41,140 nucleotides of DNA from CAZHDI01 sp964531285 (GTDB lineage: Bacteria; Pseudomonadota; Alphaproteobacteria; JAJFIK01), in contig CAZHDI010000023.1 in assembly GCA_964531285.1 (NCBI GenBank), positions 1 through 41,140 on the forward strand. The letters are read 5' to 3'. Both the position numbers and the translations under genes were made by a program. The notes beneath the pieces were generated by a model. That model was not told the DNA's origin. It saw nothing but the letters and a program-made list of their open reading frames with translations, and ran no database searches. Each line of letters starts with the position of its first letter. The stretch's first letter is position 1. This document shows positions 25,819 through 34,457 of the stretch, one piece after another.

Positions 25819-26624
25819 GGCGCGGCACCGGCAGCCGGGGCCGGTGCGCCGGTCAGCGCCCGCAGAGCGGCGGTCACATCGGTCTGGCGCATCAGGCTTT
25901 CGCCGATGAGGAAAGTCCGCACGCCGATCTGTTCCAGACGCTCAAGGTCGGCGCGCGATCCGATCCCGCTCTCGGCAATCACGAGGCGGTCATCGGGCAC
26001 CAGAGGCGCAAGGCGCTCAGTGGTCGCCAAACGCGTCTCGAAACTGTGTAAATCGCGGTTGTTGATGCCGATCAGAGGACTGGCGAGCTTGAGCGCGCGC
26101 GCGAGTTCCTCCTCATTATGGACTTCGATCAGCACATCCATGCCCCAGGCAAAGGCGGTGCGCTCCAATTCGGCGGCCTCCCCATCGCTCACCGCGGCCA
26201 TGATGATGAGAATGCAGTCAGCTCCCAGCGCGCGGGCTTCGGCCACCTGATAGGGATCGAAGAAAAAATCCTTGCGCAGGACCGGCAAACCCACGGCGGC
26301 GCGCGCCGCCGTCAGATAGGCGTCCGCACCCTGAAAGCTCGGGGTATCGGTGAGCACCGACAGGCACCCCGCGCCGCCGGCTTCATAGGCACGGGCGAGG
26401 GCAGGGGGATCGAAATCGGCCCGGATGAGCCCCTTGGAGGGGCTCGCCTTCTTGATTTCGGCGATGATCGCGAAAGGCGTCATGGCACGCTTGAGCCCGG
26501 CGCGGAAATCCCGGACTTCCGGCGCCAGGCGCGCGGCTTCCTCCACCGCCTCGCGCGGCCGGGAGGCTTTGCGCGCGGCGATCTCGTCGAGCTTATAGGC
26601 CTTGATGGTTTCCAGAATCGTCAT
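25815..26624 (-). CDS. trpC: Indole-3-glycerol phosphate synthase
   Basis: TrpC closes the indole ring in tryptophan synthesis. The 269-residue TIM barrel shows IIAEIKKASPSKGLIRADFD, VLRKDFFFDPYQV, IGINNRDLHSFET and VIAESGIGSRADL, covering the catalytic Lys and Glu positions. It is a single-function TrpC with no fused TrpF. Both ends overlap neighbours by four bases: trpD upstream and moaC downstream. Confidence 0.97.
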   Translation of the reverse strand: MTILETIKAYKLDEIAARKASRPREAVEEAARLAPEVRDFRAGLKRAMTPFAIIAEIKKASPSKGLIRADFDPPALARAYEAGGAGCLSVLTDTPSFQGADAYLTAARAAVGLPVLRKDFFFDPYQVAEARALGADCILIIMAAVSDGEAAELERTAFAWGMDVLIEVHNEEELARALKLASPLIGINNRDLHSFETRLATTERLAPLVPDDRLVIAESGIGSRADLERLEQIGVRTFLIGESLMRQTDVTAALRALTGAPAPAAGAAP

Positions 26625-27676
26625 GATGCGGACGGTCCCGACATGGGTCTGTTGGTGATGTCTTTGAGGCGCCCGAGCGCGGCGCGCGCGCGCCCTGAGT
26701 CGATGACCTCAGCGGCCAACTCAGCGCCGTCTTTCAGATCGGACACGATATCCGCCACGATCAGACCGGCAGCGGCATTGAGCACGACCACATCGCGGTA
26801 AGCGCCGGGTTCGCCGTTCAAAAGGGCGTTGAGCGCTTCGGCATTATGGGCCGGGTCGCCGCCCTTGATGGCATCGAGCGGCGCACGCAGAAGGCCCGCA
26901 TCCTCCGGCACGATCTCAAAGGTCTCGATGGACCCGTTCTGAAGGGCGGCCACGCGGCTCGGGCCGGTGATGGTCAACTCATCGAGCCCGTCCATGCCAT
27001 GGACCACCCAGACCCGGTCCGAGCCCAGATTGCGCAGCACTTCGGCGAACGGCGTCAGCCAGCGCGAGTCGTAAACGCCCAGAAGCTGGCGTTTGGCACC
27101 GGCGGGGTTCGAAAGCGGTCCCAACAGATTGAACACCGTCCGTACACCGAGATCCTTGCGCACCGCCGCCACATGGGTCATGGCGCTGTGATGGAGCGGG
27201 GCCATCAGAAACCCGATACCGGCCTGTTCGATGGCCTGGGTGACGGTTTCGGGCGCCACATGGAGGCGCACGCCCAGATATTCGAGCACATCCGCCGCGC
27301 CGGACTGCGAGGAGGCTTTCCGGTTGCCGTGCTTGGCGACCTTGGCCCCGGCGCCGGCCAGCACGATCGCAACGGCCGTTGAGATGTTGTAAGTGCCCTT
27401 GGCGTCCCCACCCGTGCCGCAGGTATCAATGACACCATGGGGCGCATCGACCCGCACGGCCTTGGCGCGCAGCACCTTGGCCCCGGCCGTGATTTCGCTC
27501 ACCGTCTCGCCGCGCACCCGCAGGCCCATCAGAAAGGCACCCATCTGTGCGTGGCTGGCTTGGCCGTTCATGATCGCCTCAAACGCGCGTTCGGCCTCCA
27601 TCGGGGTCAGCCAGCCTCCGCTGGCAAGCTGTTCGATGATGGGGCGCATTTGGTCCGATCCGTCCGAGGCACTCAC
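26621..27676 (-). CDS. trpD: Anthranilate phosphoribosyltransferase
   Basis: TrpD couples anthranilate to PRPP. The 351-residue protein has DTCGTGGDAKGTYNIST (PRPP binding), KHGNRKASSQSGAADVLEYLG, and HHSAMTHVAAVRKDLGVRT with FNLLGPLSNPA. Length and motifs are complete. It overlaps trpG upstream and trpC downstream by four bases each. Confidence 0.97.
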   Translation of the reverse strand: MSASDGSDQMRPIIEQLASGGWLTPMEAERAFEAIMNGQASHAQMGAFLMGLRVRGETVSEITAGAKVLRAKAVRVDAPHGVIDTCGTGGDAKGTYNISTAVAIVLAGAGAKVAKHGNRKASSQSGAADVLEYLGVRLHVAPETVTQAIEQAGIGFLMAPLHHSAMTHVAAVRKDLGVRTVFNLLGPLSNPAGAKRQLLGVYDSRWLTPFAEVLRNLGSDRVWVVHGMDGLDELTITGPSRVAALQNGSIETFEIVPEDAGLLRAPLDAIKGGDPAHNAEALNALLNGEPGAYRDVVVLNAAAGLIVADIVSDLKDGAELAAEVIDSGRARAALGRLKDITNRPMSGPSAS

Positions 27677-28251
27677 GCGGCGGTCTCCGTCAGGTTGAGA
27701 AAATTCTGCAATAGCGCATGGCCATGCTGGGAGGCGATACTTTCAGGGTGAAACTGCACGCCGTGGACAGCTTTGTCTTTGTGCTGAAGGCCCATGATCA
27801 GACCGTCGTCGGTCTCGGCTGTCACTTCGAGACACGCCGGCAGGCTCGACCGTTCGACGATCAGCGAATGATAGCGCGTGGCCTCAAAGCCGGTCTCGAT
27901 GCCGGCAAAGACGCTTTGGCCCTGATGGCGGATCGGGCTCAGCTTGCCGTGCATGCATTCCGGCGCCCGGATCACACGCCCGCCAAAGGCCTGGCCGATC
28001 GCCTGATGCCCCAGACACACGCCCAGCACCGGGATGGTGCCGGCGGCCTTGGTCACAAGCTCAAGCGAGATGCCCGCCTGATCCGGATCGCACGGGCCCG
28101 GCGAAATCACGATCCCGGCCGGCGCCATGGCCATGGCCTCGTCCGCGCTCAGAGCGTCATTACGCTGAACGCTCACCTCTGCGCCCAACTCCCCGAGGAA
28201 GTGGAGCAGGTTGTAGGTGAAGCTGTCGTAGTTATCGATGAGCAGGATCAT
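27673..28251 (-). CDS. trpG: Anthranilate synthase, glutamine amidotransferase subunit
   Basis: TrpG releases ammonia from glutamine for anthranilate synthase. The 192-residue class I amidotransferase begins MILLIDNYDSFTYNL and has the nucleophile Cys79 in GVCLGHQ and the His168/Glu170 pair in QFHPES. It is a stand-alone subunit (not fused to TrpE or TrpD). It follows trpE after 114 bp in which no clear terminator or gene was seen, and overlaps trpD by four bases. Confidence 0.97.
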   Translation of the reverse strand: MILLIDNYDSFTYNLLHFLGELGAEVSVQRNDALSADEAMAMAPAGIVISPGPCDPDQAGISLELVTKAAGTIPVLGVCLGHQAIGQAFGGRVIRAPECMHGKLSPIRHQGQSVFAGIETGFEATRYHSLIVERSSLPACLEVTAETDDGLIMGLQHKDKAVHGVQFHPESIASQHGHALLQNFLNLTETAA

Positions 28252-28365
28252 CGCCGTCCCACATTGCCCGCGGACGCATCGGCGCGCCCAAACCCCATTT
28301 TATGCACGCCGCAGATGCAGGCGCAATACGCGCTCCGGTGGCGCCGTTGAGCCAAACGGGCCGGC

Positions 28366-29895
28366 CTAGAGGTTAGCGCCCGGCGCCCTGGTGCCTGCGG
28401 GCGCGAAGCGATAGGCTTCCTCGGCGGCGCGGAACAGGGCGGAGGCCTTGTTGACCGTCTCCTGATATTCCGACTCGGGATCGGAATCCGCCACCACGCC
28501 GCCGCCCGCCTGGACATAAAGCGTGCCGTCCTTGATCACCGCGGTGCGCAGCGCGATACAGTTGTCCATCGAGCCGTCCGCGGCGAAATAACCCACCATC
28601 CCCGAATAGAGCCCGCGTTTTTCCGGCTCCAGCTCGTTGATGATCTCCATGGCCCGGATCTTCGGCGCGCCCGACACCGTGCCCGCCGGAAAGCCCGCGC
28701 AGAGCGCATCGATGGCGTCTTTGTCGGCGCGCAGACGCCCCTCCACATTCGAGACGATGTGCATCACATGGCTGTACCGCTCGATGGTGAACTGCTCCGT
28801 GACCTGAACCGTGCCGATCTCGCTCACCCGGCCGACGTCGTTGCGCCCCAGATCCAGAAGCATCAGATGCTCGGCGCGTTCCTTAGGGTCGGCCAGCAGG
28901 CGTTCGGCATTGGCGCGGTCTTCTTCCTCGCTGCGCCCGCGCGGCAGGGTCCCGGCGATGGGCCGGATGGTCACGGTGCCGTCGCGCAGGCGCACCAGCA
29001 ATTCGGGCGATGAGCCGACCACGCCGAAGCCGCCGAAGTTCAGATAGAACAGATAGGGCGACGGGTTGAGCCTCCGGAGGGCCCGGTACAGCGCGAAGGG
29101 CGGCAGCGCGAAGGGCACCGAAAACCGCTGGCTGGGGACCACCTGAAAGATGTCCCCGGCGCGGATATAGTCCTTCGCGGTGTCCACCATCCGGTGATAG
29201 GTGCCGCGTTCGATGTTCGACACCGGCTGGGGCAGGCGCTCGGGCACCAGACCGCCGTCGGTTCGCGCGGGCAGGGGCCGTTCCAGATCGCCGACCACAT
29301 CGGCGAGACGCGCCAGCGCCTGATCATAGGCGGCGCGCGGCGCAACGCCCGGCTCGGGCCAGACCGGCGTGGTGACAATCACCTCCCCGGTCACCGAGTC
29401 GAAGACCACCGTGACCGTGGGGCGCAGAAACAGGCTGTCGGGAATGCCGATCCGGTCGGCCTTGGGCGCCGGCAAACGCTCCATCTGGCCGACCATGTCG
29501 TAGGTCATGAAGCCAAAAAGGCCGCAGGCCATGGGCGGCACCCCCTCCGGCAAGGCCACCCGGGCGTCCGCGACCGCCGCGCGGATGGCATCGAGCGGGG
29601 CGTCTTCCAGCGGCTCATAGGCCTCAAGATCGATCCGCGCCTGGCGGTTCACCGAGGCCCGGGTCCCCTCGACACGGTAGATGACGTCCGGCTTGATGCC
29701 GAGAATGGAATAGCGCCCGCGTGCCCGGCCGCCCTCGACCGATTCGAACATGAAGCTCATGGGCCGGTCCGCGCCCAGCTTCAGCATGGCCGAAACCGGC
29801 GTCTCCACATCGGCCAGAAGGCGCGTTGCAACGGCCTGTGCCGTGCCCCGGTCGTACTGCGCGGCGAACGGACCGAAGGCCGGGTCCGCGCGCAT
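28366..29895 (-). CDS. trpE: Anthranilate synthase, component I
   Basis: TrpE makes anthranilate from chorismate with ammonia supplied by TrpG. The 509-residue protein has the N-terminal feedback region with FMFESVEGG, where many TrpE proteins read LLES, and the chorismate-binding C-terminal domain with RPIAGTLPRGRSEEED, LMLLDLGRNDVGRVSE, FPAGTVSGAPKIRAMEII and VQAGGGVVADS. It overlaps the foldase stop by one base (TGATG), so ribosomes may pass from one to the other. No trp leader peptide precedes it, because the upstream gene abuts. Confidence 0.97.
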   Translation of the reverse strand: MRADPAFGPFAAQYDRGTAQAVATRLLADVETPVSAMLKLGADRPMSFMFESVEGGRARGRYSILGIKPDVIYRVEGTRASVNRQARIDLEAYEPLEDAPLDAIRAAVADARVALPEGVPPMACGLFGFMTYDMVGQMERLPAPKADRIGIPDSLFLRPTVTVVFDSVTGEVIVTTPVWPEPGVAPRAAYDQALARLADVVGDLERPLPARTDGGLVPERLPQPVSNIERGTYHRMVDTAKDYIRAGDIFQVVPSQRFSVPFALPPFALYRALRRLNPSPYLFYLNFGGFGVVGSSPELLVRLRDGTVTIRPIAGTLPRGRSEEEDRANAERLLADPKERAEHLMLLDLGRNDVGRVSEIGTVQVTEQFTIERYSHVMHIVSNVEGRLRADKDAIDALCAGFPAGTVSGAPKIRAMEIINELEPEKRGLYSGMVGYFAADGSMDNCIALRTAVIKDGTLYVQAGGGVVADSDPESEYQETVNKASALFRAAEEAYRFAPAGTRAPGANL

Positions 29896-31808
29896 CAGAA
29901 GCCGGCCCCGGCGCCGCCGCTCTCCTGCCCCAGCGCAAAGGCCACCGCACGGTCATTGACCTTAACGCCGATATCGTCCTGAAGGGCGACCACGAGTTGC
30001 TCGGACAACTCTTCGGGCAGGCGGCGGCCGAGTTCCGTTTGCAGCATCACGGCATTGACCCCGACATCGCTATCGTCCGTCGGCAGAATATCGGTCACCG
30101 AGGCAATGACGTAAGACCGACCGCCCTGGCCCGTGCCGTCCACAATGCCGCCCGTTTCGGCCCGGAACAACTCGCGCACCAGATCGGCGGTCAGCGCATC
30201 GTCCACCGACCCCCGGCCGATGGGATCGACCGGCGTGACGACCTTGCCGCCGAGTTCGGTTGCCAGCGTGTCGAAACTGGCGCCGCTGCGGGCGCGCTCC
30301 GCCGCCGCTTCCCCGAGGGCGGTCAGGGCCATGCCCCGTTCCCGGTCCTGCCACAGCGCGACCACCTCATCGCGGACCTCGTCGAGCGGGCGCAGGAACG
30401 CCGGGGTCACCCCATCGACGCGCACCACGAAGTAGCCGCCATCGGCAAGGTCTTCAAAGTCGTTTTCCAGACCCGGTTCGCTGGCAAAGGCCGCCGACAC
30501 GACATCGAAGGGCGGGGCCGTCGCTGTGGTCTCGGCACCGGCGACTTCGCCTTGCGCGGTGACCGCCTCGACGCTGCGCACCGGCAGCGCCAGGGACTGA
30601 CCGATCTCTTCCAGCGTACTGCCGCCCGCGCGCGCATCCTCGACCCGCTCCAGAAGATCGGTCACCGCGATCTGCGCCTCTTCGAGCGCGATCTGCTGGC
30701 GCAACTCGTCGCGCGCCTCTTCGAACGGCACCGCCTTGGCCGGCTCGATAGCGTCGACCGCCAGGATCGCATAGCCCAGATCGCCCTCGATAAGGCCGGT
30801 CACGCCCGGGCTGTCCATGCCGAACGCGGCCTCGGCAAACGCCTCGTCGAACATGTCGTCTCGGGTGATCGTCCCCAGCGAGAGTTCATCGGCCTGAAAC
30901 CCGCGCGCCAGCGCCGCTTCGGTAAAGCTCAAGGCATCGGTGATCTCGGCCGCCGCGGCTTCGGCCTCCTCGCGGGTCTGGAACGTCAGCTGGCGGATTT
31001 CCCGGCGCTCCGGCGTGACATAGTCGGCCTCGTTGAAGGTATAGAGTTCGCGGATGCGTTCCTCGGCGACAGCGATTTCGCCGACCAGATCTTCCGGCGT
31101 GATCATCAGATAGGTAAAGTCCCGCCTCTCGGGCGCGGTGAAGCGGGCCCCTTCGCTCACATGGAGCGCCTGAAGCGCGGCATCGTCCGGTTGCGGAAGA
31201 TCGGTGACGGCTTCGGCGGGCAGGGTCAGATAGGTCACCGCGCGGCGTTCGCCCTGAAGGCGCACCATCCAATCGGCGAGGCCCTGGGGCAGGCGGATGC
31301 CGTCCACCACCGCATCGACAAGCTGCATCCGCACAACGTCCGAGGCCATCATGGCTTCGAAGCTTTGCGGGGTCATCTGGTTGGAGAACAGGGTCTGGCG
31401 ATAGACCGTCGCGTCGAACCGGCCGGTCGGACCCTGGAACGCCTCGAAGGACTGAATCTCGGCGAGCAGAGCCTCGTCAGACACCGCCAGCCCGAGCCGG
31501 TCGGTTTCATGCTCCAGCACCGCCCGGGAAATAAGCTGATTGAGCGCGATGCGGTCGAGCCCCAGGGCCAGCGCCTGTTCGGTGGGCATCGGCGCGCCCA
31601 TCTGAGCGCCGAATCGCTCGCGGATCCGGCTGAACTCGTCGAGAAAGGCCTGGCTCTCGATGGTCCGGTCGCCAACCTCGGCAACCGTGGTGTCGGTCTG
31701 GGTGCGGAAGATGTCGCCGATGCCCCAGACCGCGAAAGCGACCACCAGCAACGCCAGCAGCAGTTTCGCCACCCAGCCTTTCGCGGAATTACGCAGTTGC
31801 GACAGCAT
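29895..31808 (-). CDS. ppiD: Membrane-anchored periplasmic peptidyl-prolyl isomerase (PpiD/SurA type)
   Basis: PpiD-type foldases are anchored in the inner membrane and help exported proteins fold. From ATG 31808 the protein (637 residues) starts MLSQLRNSAKGWVAKLLLAL with one helix at about 14-32, followed by a SurA-N-like chaperone region (GDRTIESQAFLDEFSRIRER) and weakly conserved parvulin-like stretches in the middle and C-terminal parts. ATG 31808 is preferred over ATG 31823 because GGGAG lies eight bases upstream. PPIase active-site residues could not be identified with confidence, so it may be mainly a chaperone. It diverges from tpiA and leads into trpE. Confidence 0.9.
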   Translation of the reverse strand: MLSQLRNSAKGWVAKLLLALLVVAFAVWGIGDIFRTQTDTTVAEVGDRTIESQAFLDEFSRIRERFGAQMGAPMPTEQALALGLDRIALNQLISRAVLEHETDRLGLAVSDEALLAEIQSFEAFQGPTGRFDATVYRQTLFSNQMTPQSFEAMMASDVVRMQLVDAVVDGIRLPQGLADWMVRLQGERRAVTYLTLPAEAVTDLPQPDDAALQALHVSEGARFTAPERRDFTYLMITPEDLVGEIAVAEERIRELYTFNEADYVTPERREIRQLTFQTREEAEAAAAEITDALSFTEAALARGFQADELSLGTITRDDMFDEAFAEAAFGMDSPGVTGLIEGDLGYAILAVDAIEPAKAVPFEEARDELRQQIALEEAQIAVTDLLERVEDARAGGSTLEEIGQSLALPVRSVEAVTAQGEVAGAETTATAPPFDVVSAAFASEPGLENDFEDLADGGYFVVRVDGVTPAFLRPLDEVRDEVVALWQDRERGMALTALGEAAAERARSGASFDTLATELGGKVVTPVDPIGRGSVDDALTADLVRELFRAETGGIVDGTGQGGRSYVIASVTDILPTDDSDVGVNAVMLQTELGRRLPEELSEQLVVALQDDIGVKVNDRAVAFALGQESGGAGAGF

Positions 31809-31882
31809 GGCCTTGGCTCCCATCCGACGGCTGGCCCCGGGCAGCGTCCCGGCGCCAGTGCACCTATTGTGAAATCGCGCCG

Positions 31883-31911
31883 ACTATAGGAAGGGTGTGG
31901 GGCGGGAGCAA
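31883..31911 (-). promoter_or_regulatory. Sigma-70-type promoter for the ppiD-trpE operon
   Basis: On the minus strand TTGCTC (31911-31906) and TATAGT (31888-31883) are 17 bases apart. Transcription would start near 31876, about 70 bases before the foldase ATG. It lies in the divergent spacer shared with tpiA. Confidence 0.55.
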
Positions 31912-32002
31912 CTTCGGCCCGCACGGTGCCGGTGGCGGGCTTTGAGGCCGCCCGGTCCGAAGACGGGTTGAGACAGACGTCGAGAAAGAAATGGGGAGCG
32001 GC

Positions 32003-32761
32003 ATGACGGCGAATGTGCGTCCGGCGGTGATCGGAAACTGGAAGATGAACGGGTTGCTGGTGGCGCGGGGCGAACTGGTCGCGCTGGCCGGGACCCTGGA
32101 GGGCGCCGACCGCGATGTGGATGTGATGATCTGCCCGCCGGCGACCCTGATCGCGGCCTTCGCCGCCGATGCGCGGGGCCTGGCCATCGCCATCGGGGCT
32201 CAGGATTGCCACCCCAAGGAAAACGGGGCGCACACCGGCGATATAAGCGCCCCGATGCTCAAGGATGCCGGCGCCAGCGCGGTCATTGTCGGCCATTCCG
32301 AGCGCCGGACCGATCACGGGGAAAGCGATGCTCTGGTCAATGCCAAGGCAGAGGCCGCTCTGGCCGCGGGTCTCCAGACGATCATCTGCGTCGGCGAGAC
32401 CGAGGATCAGCGCGATTCGGGCCAGACCCTCGATGTGCTGTCGCGCCAACTGGCCGGATCGGTGCCCGATGGCGCCAATGCCGGCAGCGTGATCGTCGCC
32501 TATGAGCCGGTCTGGGCGATCGGCACCGGACGCACCCCCACCGAGGACCAGATCGCCGAGGCCCACAGCCATATGCGCGCGATCCTGAGCGCCCGGTTTG
32601 CCGAGCAGGGCCAGCGCATGCGCCTGCTTTATGGCGGTTCGGTCAAAGCCGCCAATGCGGCGGCGATTTTCGCCATCGATCATGTCAATGGCGGGCTCGT
32701 CGGCGGCGCCAGCCTCAAAGCGGCCGACTTCGCCCCCATCGTCCGCGCCGCACGGCCTTAA
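32003..32761 (+). CDS. tpiA: Triosephosphate isomerase
   Basis: TpiA interconverts dihydroxyacetone phosphate and glyceraldehyde 3-phosphate. All active-site residues are present: Lys14 in GNWKMNG, His98 in IVGHSERR and Glu168 in AYEPVWAIGTG, plus the phosphate-binding LYGGSVKAAN. ATG 32003 gives 252 residues, the usual length, with GGGGAG upstream; ATG 31991 would add four residues. It is divergent from ppiD. In many alphaproteobacteria secG follows directly; here it lies 7.5 kb away. Confidence 0.97.
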   Translation: MTANVRPAVIGNWKMNGLLVARGELVALAGTLEGADRDVDVMICPPATLIAAFAADARGLAIAIGAQDCHPKENGAHTGDISAPMLKDAGASAVIVGHSERRTDHGESDALVNAKAEAALAAGLQTIICVGETEDQRDSGQTLDVLSRQLAGSVPDGANAGSVIVAYEPVWAIGTGRTPTEDQIAEAHSHMRAILSARFAEQGQRMRLLYGGSVKAANAAAIFAIDHVNGGLVGGASLKAADFAPIVRAARP

Positions 32762-32775
32762 CTTCGGAGAGATCA

Positions 32776-33558
32776 ATGAGCGTCAGCGGGAAGACCGCCG
32801 TCATCACCGGGTCCACCAGCGGCATCGGGCTCGGGATCGCGCAGGGCATGGCCGAGGCCGGGCTCAATATCGTGCTGAACGGCTTCGGCGACCGCGAGGC
32901 CATCAAGGCCATCGAAGCCGAAATCGGCGGGATGGGCGTCGGGTGCCTTTATCACGGCGCGGATATGACGAGGCCCGATGAGATCGCCGACTTGATCGGT
33001 GCGGCGGAGGACCGGTTCGGGGCCATCGATGTGCTGGTGAACAATGCCGGGATCCAGCATGTGGCGCCGATCGCGGCGTTCCCGCCCGAAAAATGGGACG
33101 CGATCATCGCCATCAACCTGTCCTCGGCCTTCCACACCACGCGCCTGGCCGTGCCGGGCATGAAAGCGCGGGGGTGGGGCCGTATCGTCAATATCGCCTC
33201 GTCCCACGGGCTGGTGGCCTCGCCGTTCAAGGCGGCCTATGTGGCGGCCAAGCACGGGATTGTGGGGATGACCAAATCGGTGGCGCTTGAACTGGCCGAA
33301 ACGGGAATCACGGCGAACGCGATCTGCCCGGGCTATGTGAAAACCCCGCTCGTTGAGAATCAGATCGCCGACACGGCCAAGGCCCGGGGCATCAGCGAGG
33401 AGGCCGTGGTGCGCGATGTGCTGTTGGCCGCCCAATGGACCAAGGCCTTCGTAACAGTGGAAGATTTGGCCCAATACGCCCTGTTTTTATGCTCCGACGC
33501 AGGCGCGAACATCACCGGCGCGGCCCTCACCATGGACGGCGGCTGGACCGCCGCCTGA
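32776..33558 (+). CDS. D-3-hydroxybutyrate dehydrogenase
   Basis: A short-chain dehydrogenase that oxidises 3-hydroxybutyrate to acetoacetate with NAD, used to mobilise polyhydroxybutyrate or ketone bodies. The 260-residue protein has TGSTSGIGLG at 11-20 (NAD binding), NNAGIQHV at 89-96, Ser142/143, and the YVAAK catalytic pair Tyr155/Lys159. VLNGFGD at 33-39 and NAICPGYVKTPLVENQI are typical of the hydroxybutyrate dehydrogenase subgroup. GGAGAG precedes the ATG. It follows tpiA by 14 bp and may share its transcript. Confidence 0.92.
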   Translation: MSVSGKTAVITGSTSGIGLGIAQGMAEAGLNIVLNGFGDREAIKAIEAEIGGMGVGCLYHGADMTRPDEIADLIGAAEDRFGAIDVLVNNAGIQHVAPIAAFPPEKWDAIIAINLSSAFHTTRLAVPGMKARGWGRIVNIASSHGLVASPFKAAYVAAKHGIVGMTKSVALELAETGITANAICPGYVKTPLVENQIADTAKARGISEEAVVRDVLLAAQWTKAFVTVEDLAQYALFLCSDAGANITGAALTMDGGWTAA

Positions 33559-33612
33559 CCGGCACCGGCGGCCTGGTAATCATCTTTTAATCTCAACGGC
33601 TTACCCGCACCA

Positions 33613-33643
33613 TTGATGCGTTATTCGGAATGTGTGCTATACT
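33613..33643 (+). promoter_or_regulatory. Extended -10 promoter before the proline-rich membrane protein gene
   Basis: TTGATG (33613-33618) and TATACT (33638-33643) lie 19 bases apart. TG one base before the -10 makes an extended -10 element (TGCTATACT), which compensates for the long spacer. The ATG at 33671 is 28 bases downstream, so the leader would be short. Confidence 0.55.
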
Positions 33644-33670
33644 CGTTCCGGTATTTGGCGGGTAATTGCC

Positions 33671-34384
33671 ATGGTCGATGTGCTGGTCAAACGTGAGCCA
33701 CTCGACGCTCAAGGGCTAAAGCGCTCCATAGAAGCACTGGAGCGCGAGGGCCGCTTTGTTTGGTTGAACGCGGCGCTGCGCCCCGGCGAGACCATGCAAA
33801 GCCATATCGACCGGGTGCTCGAGAACGAGCATATTGTCTTCCATCTCCAACTCGATCAGCCGCCGCCGGCCGCCGAGGTCGCGCAGACCGTGCAGGGCCT
33901 CGGCGTTGAAGGCCCCCATGCGGACGCCGATCCGGACCGCCCGCTCTGGATGATCACCAGCACCGTCGATGTGGAAGGCCTGCCGCCGTCTTTCGTGAAG
34001 GTCCCGCCGCTCGCCGACTGGTCTGCCCTTCAAGCCGCACCGGCTGCGCCCTTGGATGAGGTGCCGCCGCCGCCGCCGCCGCCGATCGGGGCCGAGCCGG
34101 CATCAGCGCCCGCACAGGAGGCGGCGCCCAAGCCGCAACCCTCATCGCCCCAGGCTCAGCCCATCGGTCCGGACCAGATCCGCTCGTCGGTGCTCGACAA
34201 TCTGATCACGCTGTGTTGGGCCGGCGCCGCGCTGGTGTTCGTCTACATGATCACCCTGCCGCCGCCGGAGGGCGCGAGCCTGGGCGCTATTCTGAGCCGG
34301 GCGGGGATGGCCGCCGCCGCGCCGTTCGCCGCCGGCCTGCTGTTGACCCTGCTGCGCAGCGCCATCCGCATGATGCGCGCCTGA
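33671..34384 (+). CDS. Unknown protein: soluble N-terminal domain, proline-rich linker, two C-terminal helices
   Basis: Not recognised. The 237-residue protein has a soluble domain (about 1-120) with LKRSIEALEREGRFVWLNA and a run of charged and hydrophobic residues, a linker rich in Pro, Ala and Gln (about 121-167) with seven consecutive prolines at 132-138, and two hydrophobic helices (about 178-196 and 212-229) separated by a short Pro/Glu/Gly loop. The short linker-to-helix form suggests an inner-membrane protein with its N-terminal domain on the cytoplasmic side. The ATG at 33671 is preferred because an ATG at 33632 lies inside the promoter. It stands alone between a metabolic gene and an exported amidohydrolase. 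Confidence 0.75.
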   Translation: MVDVLVKREPLDAQGLKRSIEALEREGRFVWLNAALRPGETMQSHIDRVLENEHIVFHLQLDQPPPAAEVAQTVQGLGVEGPHADADPDRPLWMITSTVDVEGLPPSFVKVPPLADWSALQAAPAAPLDEVPPPPPPPIGAEPASAPAQEAAPKPQPSSPQAQPIGPDQIRSSVLDNLITLCWAGAALVFVYMITLPPPEGASLGAILSRAGMAAAAPFAAGLLLTLLRSAIRMMRA

Positions 34385-34457
34385 CGCGGCTTGCCGTCTC
34401 CTGCCGATCGTCCGACACTCACGCCGATCATTCGCTGACTGAAGGGGGACCGCCGTC

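Noticed and set aside
29826..31889. Long open frame opposite the ppiD-type gene
   Set aside because: Same shadow effect; no ribosome-binding site and no recognisable domain.
33550..33588. Terminator after the hydroxybutyrate dehydrogenase gene
   Set aside because: The GCCGCC/GGCGGC stem is only six bp and the T run begins about 12 bases after it.
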